From assembly GCF_035481675.1 (NCBI RefSeq), contig NZ_JAYJJW010000001.1, positions 1,674,001 through 1,738,000 on the forward strand: a stretch of DNA of 64,000 nucleotides. Direction: 5' to 3'. The translations under genes and the position numbers were made by a program. The DNA comes from Alteriqipengyuania_B sp035481675 (GTDB lineage: Bacteria > Pseudomonadota > Alphaproteobacteria > Sphingomonadales > Sphingomonadaceae). Shown in pieces: positions 1 to 7,766 of this stretch. The notes beneath the pieces were generated by a model, which made no database searches, had not been told where the DNA came from, and saw only the letters and a program-made list of their open reading frames with translations. Numbering within the stretch: position 1 is the stretch's first letter; every line of letters begins with the position of its first letter.

Positions 1-1033
1 TGACGCTCTCGATCACGTCGGGGTAGAGCGTCCCTTGCGCGAGGAAGTCCGCGCCGCCGAGCTTCTTCGCTTCTTCCTCGAACACGGCGATGAATTCGCC
101 GCCGATGAACTTGCGCTTCCTTTCCGGGTCGGTGACGCCTTCGAGGCCAGCCATGAAGCGTTCCTCCGCGTCCACCACCACCAGCGGGATGTTGTAATGG
201 TCGCGGAACAGGGTCTCGACCTGCTCGCGCTCGTTGAGGCGCAGGAGGCCGTGGTCGACGAAAACGCAGGTGAGCTGGTCGCCGATCGCCTCGTGGATCA
301 GGATGGCGGCAACCGAGCTGTCGACCCCGCCGGAAAGGCCGCAGATGACCTTGCCGTCCCCCACCTGATCGCGGATTTCGCGGACCTTGGTGTCGCGATA
401 GGCGGCCATCGTCCAGTCGCCCGCCAAGCCGCAGACCTTGTGCACGAAATTGGCGAGCAGCTTGCCGCCGTCGGGCGTGTGGACCACCTCCGGGTGGAAC
501 TGCGTGCCGTAGAACTGCCGTGCCTCGTCCGCGATCACGGCAAAGGGCGCGCCGTCGCTGGTGGCGACGATCTCGAAACCGGGTGCGAATTGCGTGACCT
601 TGTCGCCGTGGCTCATCCACACCTGGTGGCGCTCGCCTTCGGCCCACAGGCCGTCGAACAGGGCGCAGGACTTCGTAACGGTCAGGAAGGCGCGGCCGAA
701 TTCGCCGCCTTCGCCGGTTTCGTGGCCCGGCCGCACTTCGCCGCCCAATTGGTGGCTCATCACCTGCTGGCCGTAACAGATGCCGAGGATCGGGACGCCC
801 GCCTCGAACAGCACCTCCGGCGCGCGGGGGCTGCCATCGTCGGGCACGCTGGCCGGCGAGCCCGACAGGATGATGCCCTTGGGCTGCATCCGCTCGAACG
901 CTTCTTCGGCCATGCTGAACGGCGCGATTTCGGAATAGACCCCGGCCTCGCGCACACGGCGGGCGATGAGCTGGGTCACCTGGCTGCCGAAGTCGACGAT
1001 CAGGACGGAATCGGGGAGATGGTCGTGCTGCAT
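1..1033 (-). CDS. guaA: GMP synthase (glutamine-hydrolysing), 3' end missing
   Basis: Converts XMP to GMP in purine synthesis using glutamine and ATP. The first 344 codons are present and the gene runs off the left edge; full-length family members are about 520 residues. The N-terminal class I amidotransferase domain shows the nucleophile motif GICYGQQ and the FHPEV histidine/glutamate motif. The ATP pyrophosphatase domain then begins with the PP-loop SGGVDSS. The ATG at 1033 gives MQHDHLPDSVLIVDFGSQ, a normal GuaA start. Seventy bases separate it from the TPR lipoprotein upstream on the same strand. Identification is secure; only the C-terminal dimerisation part is unseen. Confidence 0.97.
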   Translation of the reverse strand, partial: MQHDHLPDSVLIVDFGSQVTQLIARRVREAGVYSEIAPFSMAEEAFERMQPKGIILSGSPASVPDDGSPRAPEVLFEAGVPILGICYGQQVMSHQLGGEVRPGHETGEGGEFGRAFLTVTKSCALFDGLWAEGERHQVWMSHGDKVTQFAPGFEIVATSDGAPFAVIADEARQFYGTQFHPEVVHTPDGGKLLANFVHKVCGLAGDWTMAAYRDTKVREIRDQVGDGKVICGLSGGVDSSVAAILIHEAIGDQLTCVFVDHGLLRLNEREQVETLFRDHYNIPLVVVDAEERFMAGLEGVTDPERKRKFIGGEFIAVFEEEAKKLGGADFLAQGTLYPDVIESV

Positions 1034-1105
1034 GGGCGCACTTACGCGGGGCCGCGCGCGCTTGTCCAGCACGCGGCCCGGTGCACCGGCAGGGTTATCC
1101 CGAAG

Positions 1106-2728
1106 CTAGAGCCGGGCGAGCAGGCGGTCGAATTCGGCGCGTTGCTGCGGCGCGGCGAATTCGCGGATATCGGCGATCAGCCGTTTCGCCTCGGCGCGCT
1201 GGCCGTTCTCCGCCAGCGCGTTGGCGAGGTGCCAGCGGATCTGCAGGTTGCCCGGCACGGCATTGCTGGCGGACCGGATCAGCGAAAGCGCGCGCGCCTT
1301 GTTGCCGCCAGCGCGCAGCATCGTCCAGCCGAGCGTGTCCTGCACCTGCGGATCGTCGGGCGTGAGGGCATGGGCCCGCTGGGCAAGCGAGAATGCCTCC
1401 CCCTTGCGCCCCAGCCGGTCGAGCGCGACCGCGGCGTTGTTGAGCACCAGCGGGTCGCCGTCACCGCCGCGGGCGCGCAGCGTGTCGTACTGCGATGCGG
1501 CCTTCTCATTCTCGCCGTTGGAGAGCGCGCGGTCGGCGGTGCGCAGCAGGGCGACATATTCACCGTCACGCTGGAGCGCGCGGCGCGCCTTGTAAGGGTT
1601 GTCGGCGCCGGTCGAATCGGCCAGCCGCGATGCCAGCGCGAGCGCCTGAGGACTGGCGGTGGCGCGATCGGCAATCGGGCGGATGGTCGCAAACGCCTCT
1701 GCCTTCTCGCCAGTCGCGTCGAAAGACTGGGCGAGCACGGTGCTGGCCTGCGCATGGCCGGGATAGGCTTTCAGCACTTCGCGCAAATGGGCGATGGCCT
1801 GCTGGTGCAGCCCGTCGAGATGGGCGACCTCGCCCATTAGCAGCCGGCCTTCGGGCAGCTCCGCCAGCAGGCGCTCGTTCTGGCGCAGCGTGGCGCGGAC
1901 CGGGTCGAGCTTGCCGTCCGCAAAGTCGAGCTTGGCCTGCAGCAGCACGGCGAGCGGATGGCCCGGAGCGCGGGCCAGCACGTCGTCCAGCAGCTTGCGC
2001 GCCGCCTCTCCTTCGCCGCGGTCGGCCTCTGTAGCGGCGAGCGCGAACAGGGCATCGAGACTGGAAGGGTTGTGCTCAACGGCGCGGGCATAGAATTCGC
2101 GCGCACCGGCGTAATCCTGGCGCATCACGCGCAATTGCCCGGCGAGCATCAGCGCATCGAGCGCCTCGCCATCCGCGGCCAGCGCACGCGCGGAATAATC
2201 CTTCGCCAGCGACAGCTTGCGTTCGGCCAGCGCCAGCGCGCCGCGCAGGGCGAGGAGGCGCGCGTCGCCGGGATGGGCGGCGATGCCGGCTTCTAGACGC
2301 GCGATCCCTTCGGCGGGCCGGTCGAGCTGCATCAGCGCGAGCGTCGCAATCCGTGCCGCTTCCGGACCATCGCCTTCCTCGGCATGGCGCAATGCCTCGT
2401 CGAATTTCTGCTCTGCCAGCGCCGCTTCGCCCAGCAGCAGCGGCTTTTCCGCCGCATAGGGCCCGTCCGCCGCCAGTTTCGAAATGGCGTAGCGCGCGGA
2501 TACCCCGTCGCCGAGGGCGAGCAGCGTCTTGGCGTTGAGATAGAGCGCGCGCTGGTCGTCCGGCGTTTCCTTCAGCGCCTTGGCGAGCTCCAGCCGCGCG
2601 GCGTGGTAGTCGCGCTCCGCGAACGCCTCTTCGGCGTTGGCGAGCGGATCGCCTCCGCCGAGGCCGCAGGCGGCGGTGGCCAGCAGCAGGCCTGGAGCGA
2701 TTATGCGGGCGAATGCGAAAGTCTTCAT
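1106..2728 (-). CDS. TPR-repeat lipoprotein, PrsT-like
   Basis: A 540-residue protein with a lipoprotein signal (MKTFAFARII, then ATAAC as lipobox) followed by alanine-rich tetratricopeptide repeats to the end. Typical A-E-x-x-x-x-x-D-Y-x-x-A-x-L-E-L-x-x-A-L-K units are visible from about residue 32. It probably sits on the inner or outer membrane facing the periplasm and scaffolds protein complexes. It lies downstream of a PEP-CTERM-like gene on the same strand, though a strong hairpin separates them. Exosortase systems often include a longer TPR lipoprotein (PrsT, about 900 residues), so a relation is possible but not shown. No RBS of note; ATG at 2728 places the signal peptide correctly. 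Confidence 0.8.
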   Translation of the reverse strand: MKTFAFARIIAPGLLLATAACGLGGGDPLANAEEAFAERDYHAARLELAKALKETPDDQRALYLNAKTLLALGDGVSARYAISKLAADGPYAAEKPLLLGEAALAEQKFDEALRHAEEGDGPEAARIATLALMQLDRPAEGIARLEAGIAAHPGDARLLALRGALALAERKLSLAKDYSARALAADGEALDALMLAGQLRVMRQDYAGAREFYARAVEHNPSSLDALFALAATEADRGEGEAARKLLDDVLARAPGHPLAVLLQAKLDFADGKLDPVRATLRQNERLLAELPEGRLLMGEVAHLDGLHQQAIAHLREVLKAYPGHAQASTVLAQSFDATGEKAEAFATIRPIADRATASPQALALASRLADSTGADNPYKARRALQRDGEYVALLRTADRALSNGENEKAASQYDTLRARGGDGDPLVLNNAAVALDRLGRKGEAFSLAQRAHALTPDDPQVQDTLGWTMLRAGGNKARALSLIRSASNAVPGNLQIRWHLANALAENGQRAEAKRLIADIREFAAPQQRAEFDRLLARL

Positions 2729-2818
2729 GGCGCCGGTGCGTAACGCAAAAAGCCTAATGCCCGCCTAACCATCGCGGGCGACGCCGGGCGGGGCGGAATT
2801 GCAGGCCGCAAACGCAAA

Positions 2819-2844
2819 CCGGGCGGGGATCGCTCCCCGCCCGG
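2819..2844 (-). terminator. Rho-independent terminator after the PEP-CTERM-like gene
   Basis: A perfect 10-bp stem (CCGGGCGGGG / CCCCGCCCGG) with a 6-nt loop lies 40 bp beyond the stop of the PEP-CTERM-like gene. On the minus strand it is followed by TTTGCGTTTGC. It would limit read-through into the TPR lipoprotein gene. Confidence 0.75.
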
Positions 2845-2884
2845 CCTGTGATGTGTTCCGGGTACCGAGTCCGAAACCGATCGC

Positions 2885-3556
2885 TTAGGCGGCAGCGACC
2901 TTGCGGCGACGCTTGCTGCCGGCCCACAGGCCCATCAGACCAAGACCGAAGAGGGCGACACCGCCGGGAGCGGGAACTTCGGTCGGGCGCTTCGTCAGGT
3001 CGAAATTGATGTCCCAGTGCGGCAGCTGATAGCCCCACGGGTGAAGGACGTTGAGCCACGCCGAACCGCCGAAATCGCCCGTCTTGTCGTTGGCGCCGTC
3101 ACCGAACTGGAAAGTCGTGTTGCCGGCCAGCGGGTCGTGCGGGTTCAGCGTGTAGGTCTTGTTGCCGATCTTGATCGTGCCGGCTGCGCTGGTGAAGAAG
3201 TCCTGCGTCGCGGCGTCATAGGCGCCACCGCCGGCCTTGTAGTCGAAGCCGCTGTTCAGCGCATCGAGATAGCCCGAAAGCGACAGGTCGAGGATCGCGG
3301 TTTCACCCAGGCTGTTAATTGCCGTGCCGGTGAAGGTGCCGGTGCCGGCGTCCGTGTCCAGCGTGAAGGTGGTGCCGTCCTGGAACGAGAAATACTTCGC
3401 GCAGCCGCTGCGGGTGTTGTTGGTCCACAGGCCGTGCGAACAGCTGCCCGAAGTGGCGTCGCTGACATCGTAGGTGATGATGTCGGCAGCTGCGGGCATT
3501 GCGGTCATCGCCATTGCGGCGGCACCGGCCAGTGCGGTCAGTTTGAATGTTTTCAT
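2885..3556 (-). CDS. PEP-CTERM-like secreted protein
   Basis: A 223-residue exported protein with a Sec signal peptide ending near AMPAAAD. The C-terminus has the three-part sorting signal of exosortase substrates: a VPAPG motif (variant of VPEP), a hydrophobic helix (LFGLGLMGLWAG) and a basic tail (SKRRRK). Such proteins are cleaved by an exosortase in the inner membrane and released or attached at the cell surface, usually with exopolysaccharide. The body is rich in G, T, D and N and looks beta-structured, with one short-spaced cysteine pair (residues about 38 and 52); its function is unknown. AGGGGAAG lies just before the ATG. No exosortase gene is in the window. The upstream region carries a sigma-54 promoter (3622-3638). 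Confidence 0.85.
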   Translation of the reverse strand: MKTFKLTALAGAAAMAMTAMPAAADIITYDVSDATSGSCSHGLWTNNTRSGCAKYFSFQDGTTFTLDTDAGTGTFTGTAINSLGETAILDLSLSGYLDALNSGFDYKAGGGAYDAATQDFFTSAAGTIKIGNKTYTLNPHDPLAGNTTFQFGDGANDKTGDFGGSAWLNVLHPWGYQLPHWDINFDLTKRPTEVPAPGGVALFGLGLMGLWAGSKRRRKVAAA

Positions 3557-3621
3557 GGTACTTCCCCTGTCTTCCGTCCTGTGCCGCAGATCTGCCCTCA
3601 GCGGCGGTTACAGCAATGGTT

Positions 3622-3638
3622 AAGCACGGCGCGTGCCA
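3622..3638 (-). promoter_or_regulatory. Sigma-54 (RpoN) promoter
   Basis: Read on the minus strand the site is TGGCACGCGCCGTGCTT. The consensus is TGGCACG-N4-TTGC, and only one base of the -12 element differs. The invariant GG and GC doublets are in the right phase (GG to GC spacing of 10 bp). Transcription would begin near 3612, giving a leader of about 55 nt. This makes expression dependent on an AAA+ enhancer-binding protein. Confidence 0.8.
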
Positions 3639-3749
3639 GATTGCGGAAAACCGCGGATTTCCGGGGTTTGTCACGGTTAACGGGCGGAAGCAGGCGCAAA
3701 TGAGGTTAGCGGGTTGTAAACCGTTCCGACACCGCAGGCCGCCTTGAAT

Positions 3750-3766
3750 GTTGCGTTTCTTGCAAC
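3750..3766. promoter_or_regulatory. Dyad, candidate enhancer-binding site (a)
   Basis: Inverted repeat GTTGC-N7-GCAAC about 120 bp upstream of the sigma-54 promoter, the usual distance for an upstream activating sequence. The assignment to an activator such as PrsR is inference. Confidence 0.35.
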
Positions 3767-3767
3767 G

Positions 3768-3782
3768 GATAATGCAGTTATC
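3768..3782. promoter_or_regulatory. Dyad, candidate enhancer-binding site (b)
   Basis: Inverted repeat GATAA-N5-TTATC directly next to the previous dyad, about 18 bp centre to centre. Paired dyads at this distance from a -24/-12 promoter are typical of enhancer-binding protein sites; the actual protein is unknown. Confidence 0.35.
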
Positions 3783-3930
3783 GCGTTTGTATGGTGCGCT
3801 GCAGCGAACTAGATGGGGGCAACTCCAGCGCACCGCGGCTCGCCGCAGCGACACCGGCCACTCTCTCCCCCTAGGGCCCGTGTCCCCGGCACCCCTCTCC
3901 CCCAGCCGGCGGGGCGCTACCCAAGGAGAT

Positions 3931-3958
3931 GCGGCGGCACCCGTCCCGGTGCCGCCGC
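3931..3958 (-). terminator. Hairpin after the acyl-CoA ligase gene
   Basis: A perfect 11-bp stem (GCGGCGGCACC / GGTGCCGCCGC) with a 6-nt loop lies 18 bp past the stop codon. The T-run on the minus strand is poor (ATCTCCTTGG), so termination efficiency is uncertain. Confidence 0.5.
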
Positions 3959-3975
3959 CATACCTTCCAGCCAGC

Positions 3976-5514
3976 TCAATCCTGCAGCCGCTTCGCTTCC
4001 TCGCGCAGTTCGGTCTTCAGCAGCTTGCCGATATGGCTGCGCGGCATCGCGTCGATGGCATGGAGCGCGGAAAGCCGCTGGGTCTTGCCCAGCCGCGCAT
4101 TGACCGCATCCAGCACTGCCTGCGCGTCCCCGCCCTGTTCCAGCACCGCGAAGCCCACCGGCGTTTCGCCCCAGCGTTCGCTCTCGATGCCGACCACCGC
4201 TGCCTCGATGACGGCGTCCTCGCGCTCGAGTTCGGCCTCGAGGTCGCTGGGATAGATATTGAAGCCGCCGGAGATGATCATGTCCTTCGCGCGTCCCACC
4301 AGCTCCACGAAACCGTCCGCATCGACGCGGCCGATATCGCCCATGCGCTGCCACGTTTCGCCGGTGGCGGGATCGGTCCAGTATGCTTCGGCCGTGGCTT
4401 CCGGCCTGCCGCGATAGCCCGACATCATCGTGTGCGACCGGCCGACGAGGTTGCCGGGCGTGCCGGGCGGGACGGGATTGTCCGCTTCGTCGAGCACCTT
4501 CAGTTCGCTTCCCGGGGCCGGCCTGCCGACAGTGTGGAGCTTGTCCGGGAATTCGTGGCACGGTAGCAGGCAGACCACCCCGCCTTCGGTCATGGAATAG
4601 ATCTCGATCAGCCCGCCCGGCATCCGGCGCAGCACCTGCGCCTTCAGTTCGGCGGAGAACGGCGCGCTGGTGCAGTACTTGATGCGCAGGGCGGACAGGT
4701 CGGCCCGGTCGAAGTCCGGCTCTGCCAGCAGGCGGCTGTACTGGACCGGCACCAGCATTGCGATGGTCGTGCGATCCGCCTGCGCATGGGCGAGCCAGCG
4801 CGCCGCGTCGAACTTGCCCATGATCCGCACCGTGCCGCCCGCGAGCAACACGGGCAGGAAGCCGACCATGGTGGTGTTCGAATAAAGCGGCGTGGACGCG
4901 AGCGAGCGCACCGCGATCCCCGCGCCCAGATAGGATGCCGCGGTCGGCGCGAATTGCCGCCAGCGCATGGCGTGCGAGTGGACGATGCCCTTCGGCGTCC
5001 CCGTGGTCCCGCTGGAATAGATGATGTTGAACGGATCGCCCGGCTCGGGCGCGAAGGGCTGCGCATACATGCCTTGCGGGGCCATCCAGTCGTCCAGCCC
5101 TTCGCCCAGCACGATACGCTCGCAGTCGCCGCCGAACGCCTCGCCCAGCTCTGCCAGCTTGCCCCGGTCGATGAAGAGGTGCCGCGCGCCGCTGTCGGCG
5201 AGCATGGCGGCAAGCTGCGCAGGCGAGGCGCTGGTGGTCAGCGGCGCGGCGACCCCGCCCGCACGCACGGCAGCAAGGAAGACCAGCGCATAGGCGATGG
5301 ACGACGTGCCGAGGATCGCGACCGCCTGCCCCCGCTCAAGCCCGCTGTCCTGCAACCGGGCGGCGATCCGCTCGACCCGGTCGGCAAGGTCGCGCCACGA
5401 TAGATCCCCGCCATGGTCGCGCAGGGCGGTATCCTCTCCCTGCGCGGCAGCGATCGAGGCGATTGCGGCGGGGAAACTGCCGAAAGGCGCGGAAAGATCG
5501 ACGGGATGCGGCAT
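3976..5514 (-). CDS. Class I acyl-CoA/AMP-dependent synthetase
   Basis: A 512-residue adenylate-forming enzyme that activates a carboxylic acid with ATP and joins it to CoA. The P-loop-like motif YSSGTTGTPKG is near residue 165. The A5 motif is IYSMTEGG, the A7/A8 hinge is GDIGRVDADGFVELVGR followed by KDMIISGGFNIYP, and the catalytic A10 lysine is in HIGKLLKTELR. The substrate cannot be told from sequence; the closest general type is the long/medium-chain or 4-coumarate-like group. It follows the ZIP transporter gene by 33 bp on the same strand, so co-transcription with sdaA and zip is possible. Confidence 0.88.
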   Translation of the reverse strand: MPHPVDLSAPFGSFPAAIASIAAAQGEDTALRDHGGDLSWRDLADRVERIAARLQDSGLERGQAVAILGTSSIAYALVFLAAVRAGGVAAPLTTSASPAQLAAMLADSGARHLFIDRGKLAELGEAFGGDCERIVLGEGLDDWMAPQGMYAQPFAPEPGDPFNIIYSSGTTGTPKGIVHSHAMRWRQFAPTAASYLGAGIAVRSLASTPLYSNTTMVGFLPVLLAGGTVRIMGKFDAARWLAHAQADRTTIAMLVPVQYSRLLAEPDFDRADLSALRIKYCTSAPFSAELKAQVLRRMPGGLIEIYSMTEGGVVCLLPCHEFPDKLHTVGRPAPGSELKVLDEADNPVPPGTPGNLVGRSHTMMSGYRGRPEATAEAYWTDPATGETWQRMGDIGRVDADGFVELVGRAKDMIISGGFNIYPSDLEAELEREDAVIEAAVVGIESERWGETPVGFAVLEQGGDAQAVLDAVNARLGKTQRLSALHAIDAMPRSHIGKLLKTELREEAKRLQD

Positions 5515-5547
5515 GCGGTGCCAGACTACCGATCGCCCGCCGGGTGT

Positions 5548-6252
5548 CTAGCCGCCGCCAAGGCTGCCGAGGCCGAAGGCGAGGATGACGCCAAGCGCGG
5601 TGGCCACGCCGGCAAGATGGCTGTCTTCGCGATAGGCCTTCGGAAAGACTTCGGTGGCAAGGCTTGCGACAACGGCCCCGGCGGCGAAGCAGCGGATGAT
5701 CGCCAGCGCCTCTTCCCCGACAGTGTCGAGCGCGAGATAGCCCGCGATGGCGGCCATGGACAGGAGCAGCGCGGTCCCGGCCCACAGGCCCACGACCTTG
5801 CCCTTCGCCCGTCCGCTCTCGGCCATCTCGCGCGCGCCGCCCGCCGCTTCGGGCAGGTTCGACAGCAGGATCGACCCGGCGAGCGCCGCGACTTCCAGCC
5901 CGCCGGCCCCGATCAGCGCCACGCCGAGCGCCAGGTTCTCCGGTATTCCGTCCAGCGTGATCGCGGCGAGCAGGCCCCCGCCAGATTTCTCGCCCCATTT
6001 CTCGTCGATCAGGTAATCGCACACGGTGAACACGATGGCGCCTGCCGCCACCCCCAGCATGGCCGGGAACAGCCCGCCGCGTTCGACAGAAGGCTGGATC
6101 AGCTCGCTCGTTACGGAAAGCAGCAAGGCCCCGCCCGCAAGCGCGACGAGAAACCCTTCGAGCCGTCCGGACAGCTTGCCGTACACGCCCCACACGGCCC
6201 CGGCGATCAACGCGCCGGACACCACCAGGACGACGGCAAGGACCGTCAGCAT
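5548..6252 (-). CDS. ZIP-family metal cation transporter
   Basis: A 234-residue inner-membrane protein with about eight hydrophobic segments. The ZIP core signatures are present: ALDGIPENLALG-like helix IV (here TLDGIPENLALGVAL, with the D/E metal ligands) and LSNLPEAAGG in helix V. It should import zinc or another divalent metal. The ATG at 6252 overlaps the end of sdaA by 7 nt, so it is probably translationally coupled to it. The frame stays open much further upstream, but that part is a shadow of sdaA. The protein lacks the long His-rich loop of many ZIPs. Confidence 0.85.
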   Translation of the reverse strand: MLTVLAVVLVVSGALIAGAVWGVYGKLSGRLEGFLVALAGGALLLSVTSELIQPSVERGGLFPAMLGVAAGAIVFTVCDYLIDEKWGEKSGGGLLAAITLDGIPENLALGVALIGAGGLEVAALAGSILLSNLPEAAGGAREMAESGRAKGKVVGLWAGTALLLSMAAIAGYLALDTVGEEALAIIRCFAAGAVVASLATEVFPKAYREDSHLAGVATALGVILAFGLGSLGGG

Positions 6253-7628
6253 TCGATGACGTTCACCGCCAGCCCGCCCTGGCTGGTTTCCTTGTACTTG
6301 CTCGACATGTCGATCCCCGTCTGCCGCATCGTCTCGATCACCTGGTCCAGGCTGACGCAGCTTTCCGCGCCGGTGCGATGGAGGGCGAGGCGCGCGGCGT
6401 TGACCGCCTTCACGGCGCCGATGGCATTGCGTTCGATGCACGGCACCTGCACCAGCCCGCCCACGGGATCGCAGGTCAGGCCGAGGTTGTGCTCCATGCC
6501 GATTTCCGCCGCGCTGGCGACTTGCGCCGGCGTGCCGCCCCACAGGGCCGCGAGGCCGCCCGCCGCCATCGAACAGGCGACGCCCACTTCGCCCTGGCAG
6601 CCCATTTCGGCGCCCGAAATGCTGGCGCGCTGCTTGTAAAGCAGGCCGATCGCGCCCGCGGTCAACAAGAACTTGCGGCGGCTGTCGCGGCAGGCGCGGT
6701 CCTCCCCATCCTTGCAATAGAAGCGCATCACCGCCGGGATGATGCCCGCCGCACCGTTGGTGGGCGCGGTCACCACACGGCCCCCGGCGGCATTCTCCTC
6801 GTTCACCGCCATGGCGAAGCAATTGAGCCAATCGAACAATTGCTCGCGTTCGTTGGAAAGCGGGTTGGCGGACAGGTTTTCCCACATGTCGGGCGCACGG
6901 CGCGCGACTTTCAGGCCGCCCGGCAGCGTGCCGCGCTGGGTCAACCCGCGCTCAATGCACTGGTCCATCGCCTCGGCAATCCGGTCGAGCCCGGCCATCG
7001 TGCGCGCCCGGTCGCGCCGCGCATCCTCGTTGGCGAGCACGATCTCGCAGATCGGCCGGTCGTGGCTGTCGCACAGGGCGAGGAGGTCGGCGGCGGAGGT
7101 GAATTCGTACGGGGTGGGTTCGCTTTCCACCCGGTCGTCGGTCGGCTTGGTGCGCAGCTGCTTCTCGCTCGCCACGAAACCGCCGCCGGTGGAATAATAG
7201 GTCCGTTCCAGCAATACCGCGCCGCCCGCGCCATGCGCGGCCAGCTTCATGCCGTTGGGGTGGAGATCGGGGATGATGTGCCCGGCAAGGTCGATGTCGC
7301 GGCGCGGGTCGAAGCGAAGCGCACATTCGCCGCCCAGGACCAGCTCGCCGCCGGCCGCGAGGGCTTCCAGCGCCGCCTCCCCCTCGTCCGGGTCGAGCCG
7401 ATCTGGCCGGTGGCCCATCAGGCCCAGCATAGCCGCCTTGAGCGTGCCGTGCCCTTCCCCCGTCAGCGCCAGCGAGCCCTGCAATTCAACCGTGACCCGG
7501 GCAATGTCCGCGCATCTCTTCGAACGCAGCGCGGCCGCGGCAAACATGCGCGCGATGCGCATCGGGCCGACCGTATGGCTGCTGGAAGGGCCGATCCCGA
7601 TGCGGAAGATGTCGAGCACGGAAAGCAT
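6246..7628 (-). CDS. sdaA: L-serine ammonia-lyase, iron-sulfur type
   Basis: Deaminates L-serine to pyruvate using a 4Fe-4S cluster. About 460 residues, the usual length of the single-chain form. The substrate motif near the start is GIGPSSSHTVGPM. Cluster cysteines lie in GAEMGCQGE, LTCDPVGG and QVPCIERN. The ATG at 7628 (MLSVLDIF) matches the family start; a longer reading adds 12 residues before it. It leads a tight minus-strand run with the ZIP transporter. Confidence 0.95.
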   Translation of the reverse strand: MLSVLDIFRIGIGPSSSHTVGPMRIARMFAAAALRSKRCADIARVTVELQGSLALTGEGHGTLKAAMLGLMGHRPDRLDPDEGEAALEALAAGGELVLGGECALRFDPRRDIDLAGHIIPDLHPNGMKLAAHGAGGAVLLERTYYSTGGGFVASEKQLRTKPTDDRVESEPTPYEFTSAADLLALCDSHDRPICEIVLANEDARRDRARTMAGLDRIAEAMDQCIERGLTQRGTLPGGLKVARRAPDMWENLSANPLSNEREQLFDWLNCFAMAVNEENAAGGRVVTAPTNGAAGIIPAVMRFYCKDGEDRACRDSRRKFLLTAGAIGLLYKQRASISGAEMGCQGEVGVACSMAAGGLAALWGGTPAQVASAAEIGMEHNLGLTCDPVGGLVQVPCIERNAIGAVKAVNAARLALHRTGAESCVSLDQVIETMRQTGIDMSSKYKETSQGGLAVNVIEC

Positions 7629-7731
7629 GGCCGCAGCGATGCGCGCAGGCCCCCATGCGGTCAAGTGGTTTCAAATGTAACCGATGGCCGCGCCGGCCCC
7701 TTCAAGCTGTGGGCAAAAGGCGCAGTTTGCT

Positions 7732-7762
7732 TTGGTAATCCGCCCCGCAGCGCCTATATAAT
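7732..7762 (+). promoter_or_regulatory. gyrB promoter, possibly leaderless
   Basis: A perfect -10 box TATAAT (7757-7762) ends only 4 nt before the gyrB ATG (7767). The best -35 match is TTGGTA (7732-7737) with a 19-bp spacer. With normal spacing the transcript would begin at or next to the start codon. No Shine-Dalgarno precedes the ATG, in keeping with a leaderless mRNA. Confidence 0.45.
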
Positions 7763-7766
7763 CGGC

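Larger units (their letters stand above)
3557..3975. other. Intergenic regulatory region, 419 bp, no gene
   Basis: This long gap lies between two minus-strand genes. It holds, from right to left: a candidate terminator for the acyl-CoA ligase (3931-3958), two short dyads (3750-3782), and a sigma-54 promoter (3622-3638) for the PEP-CTERM-like gene. Around 3780-3930 nothing else was recognised. Frames open here lack coding character. Confidence 0.7.

Noticed and set aside
5548..6885. Extended reading of the ZIP transporter to 445 residues
   Set aside because: The extra part is a shadow of sdaA; the ZIP fold starts at 6252.
6378..7766. Long open frame upstream of and in frame with gyrB
   Set aside because: It is antisense to sdaA, whose motifs are complete, and the GyrB core begins just after 7767.
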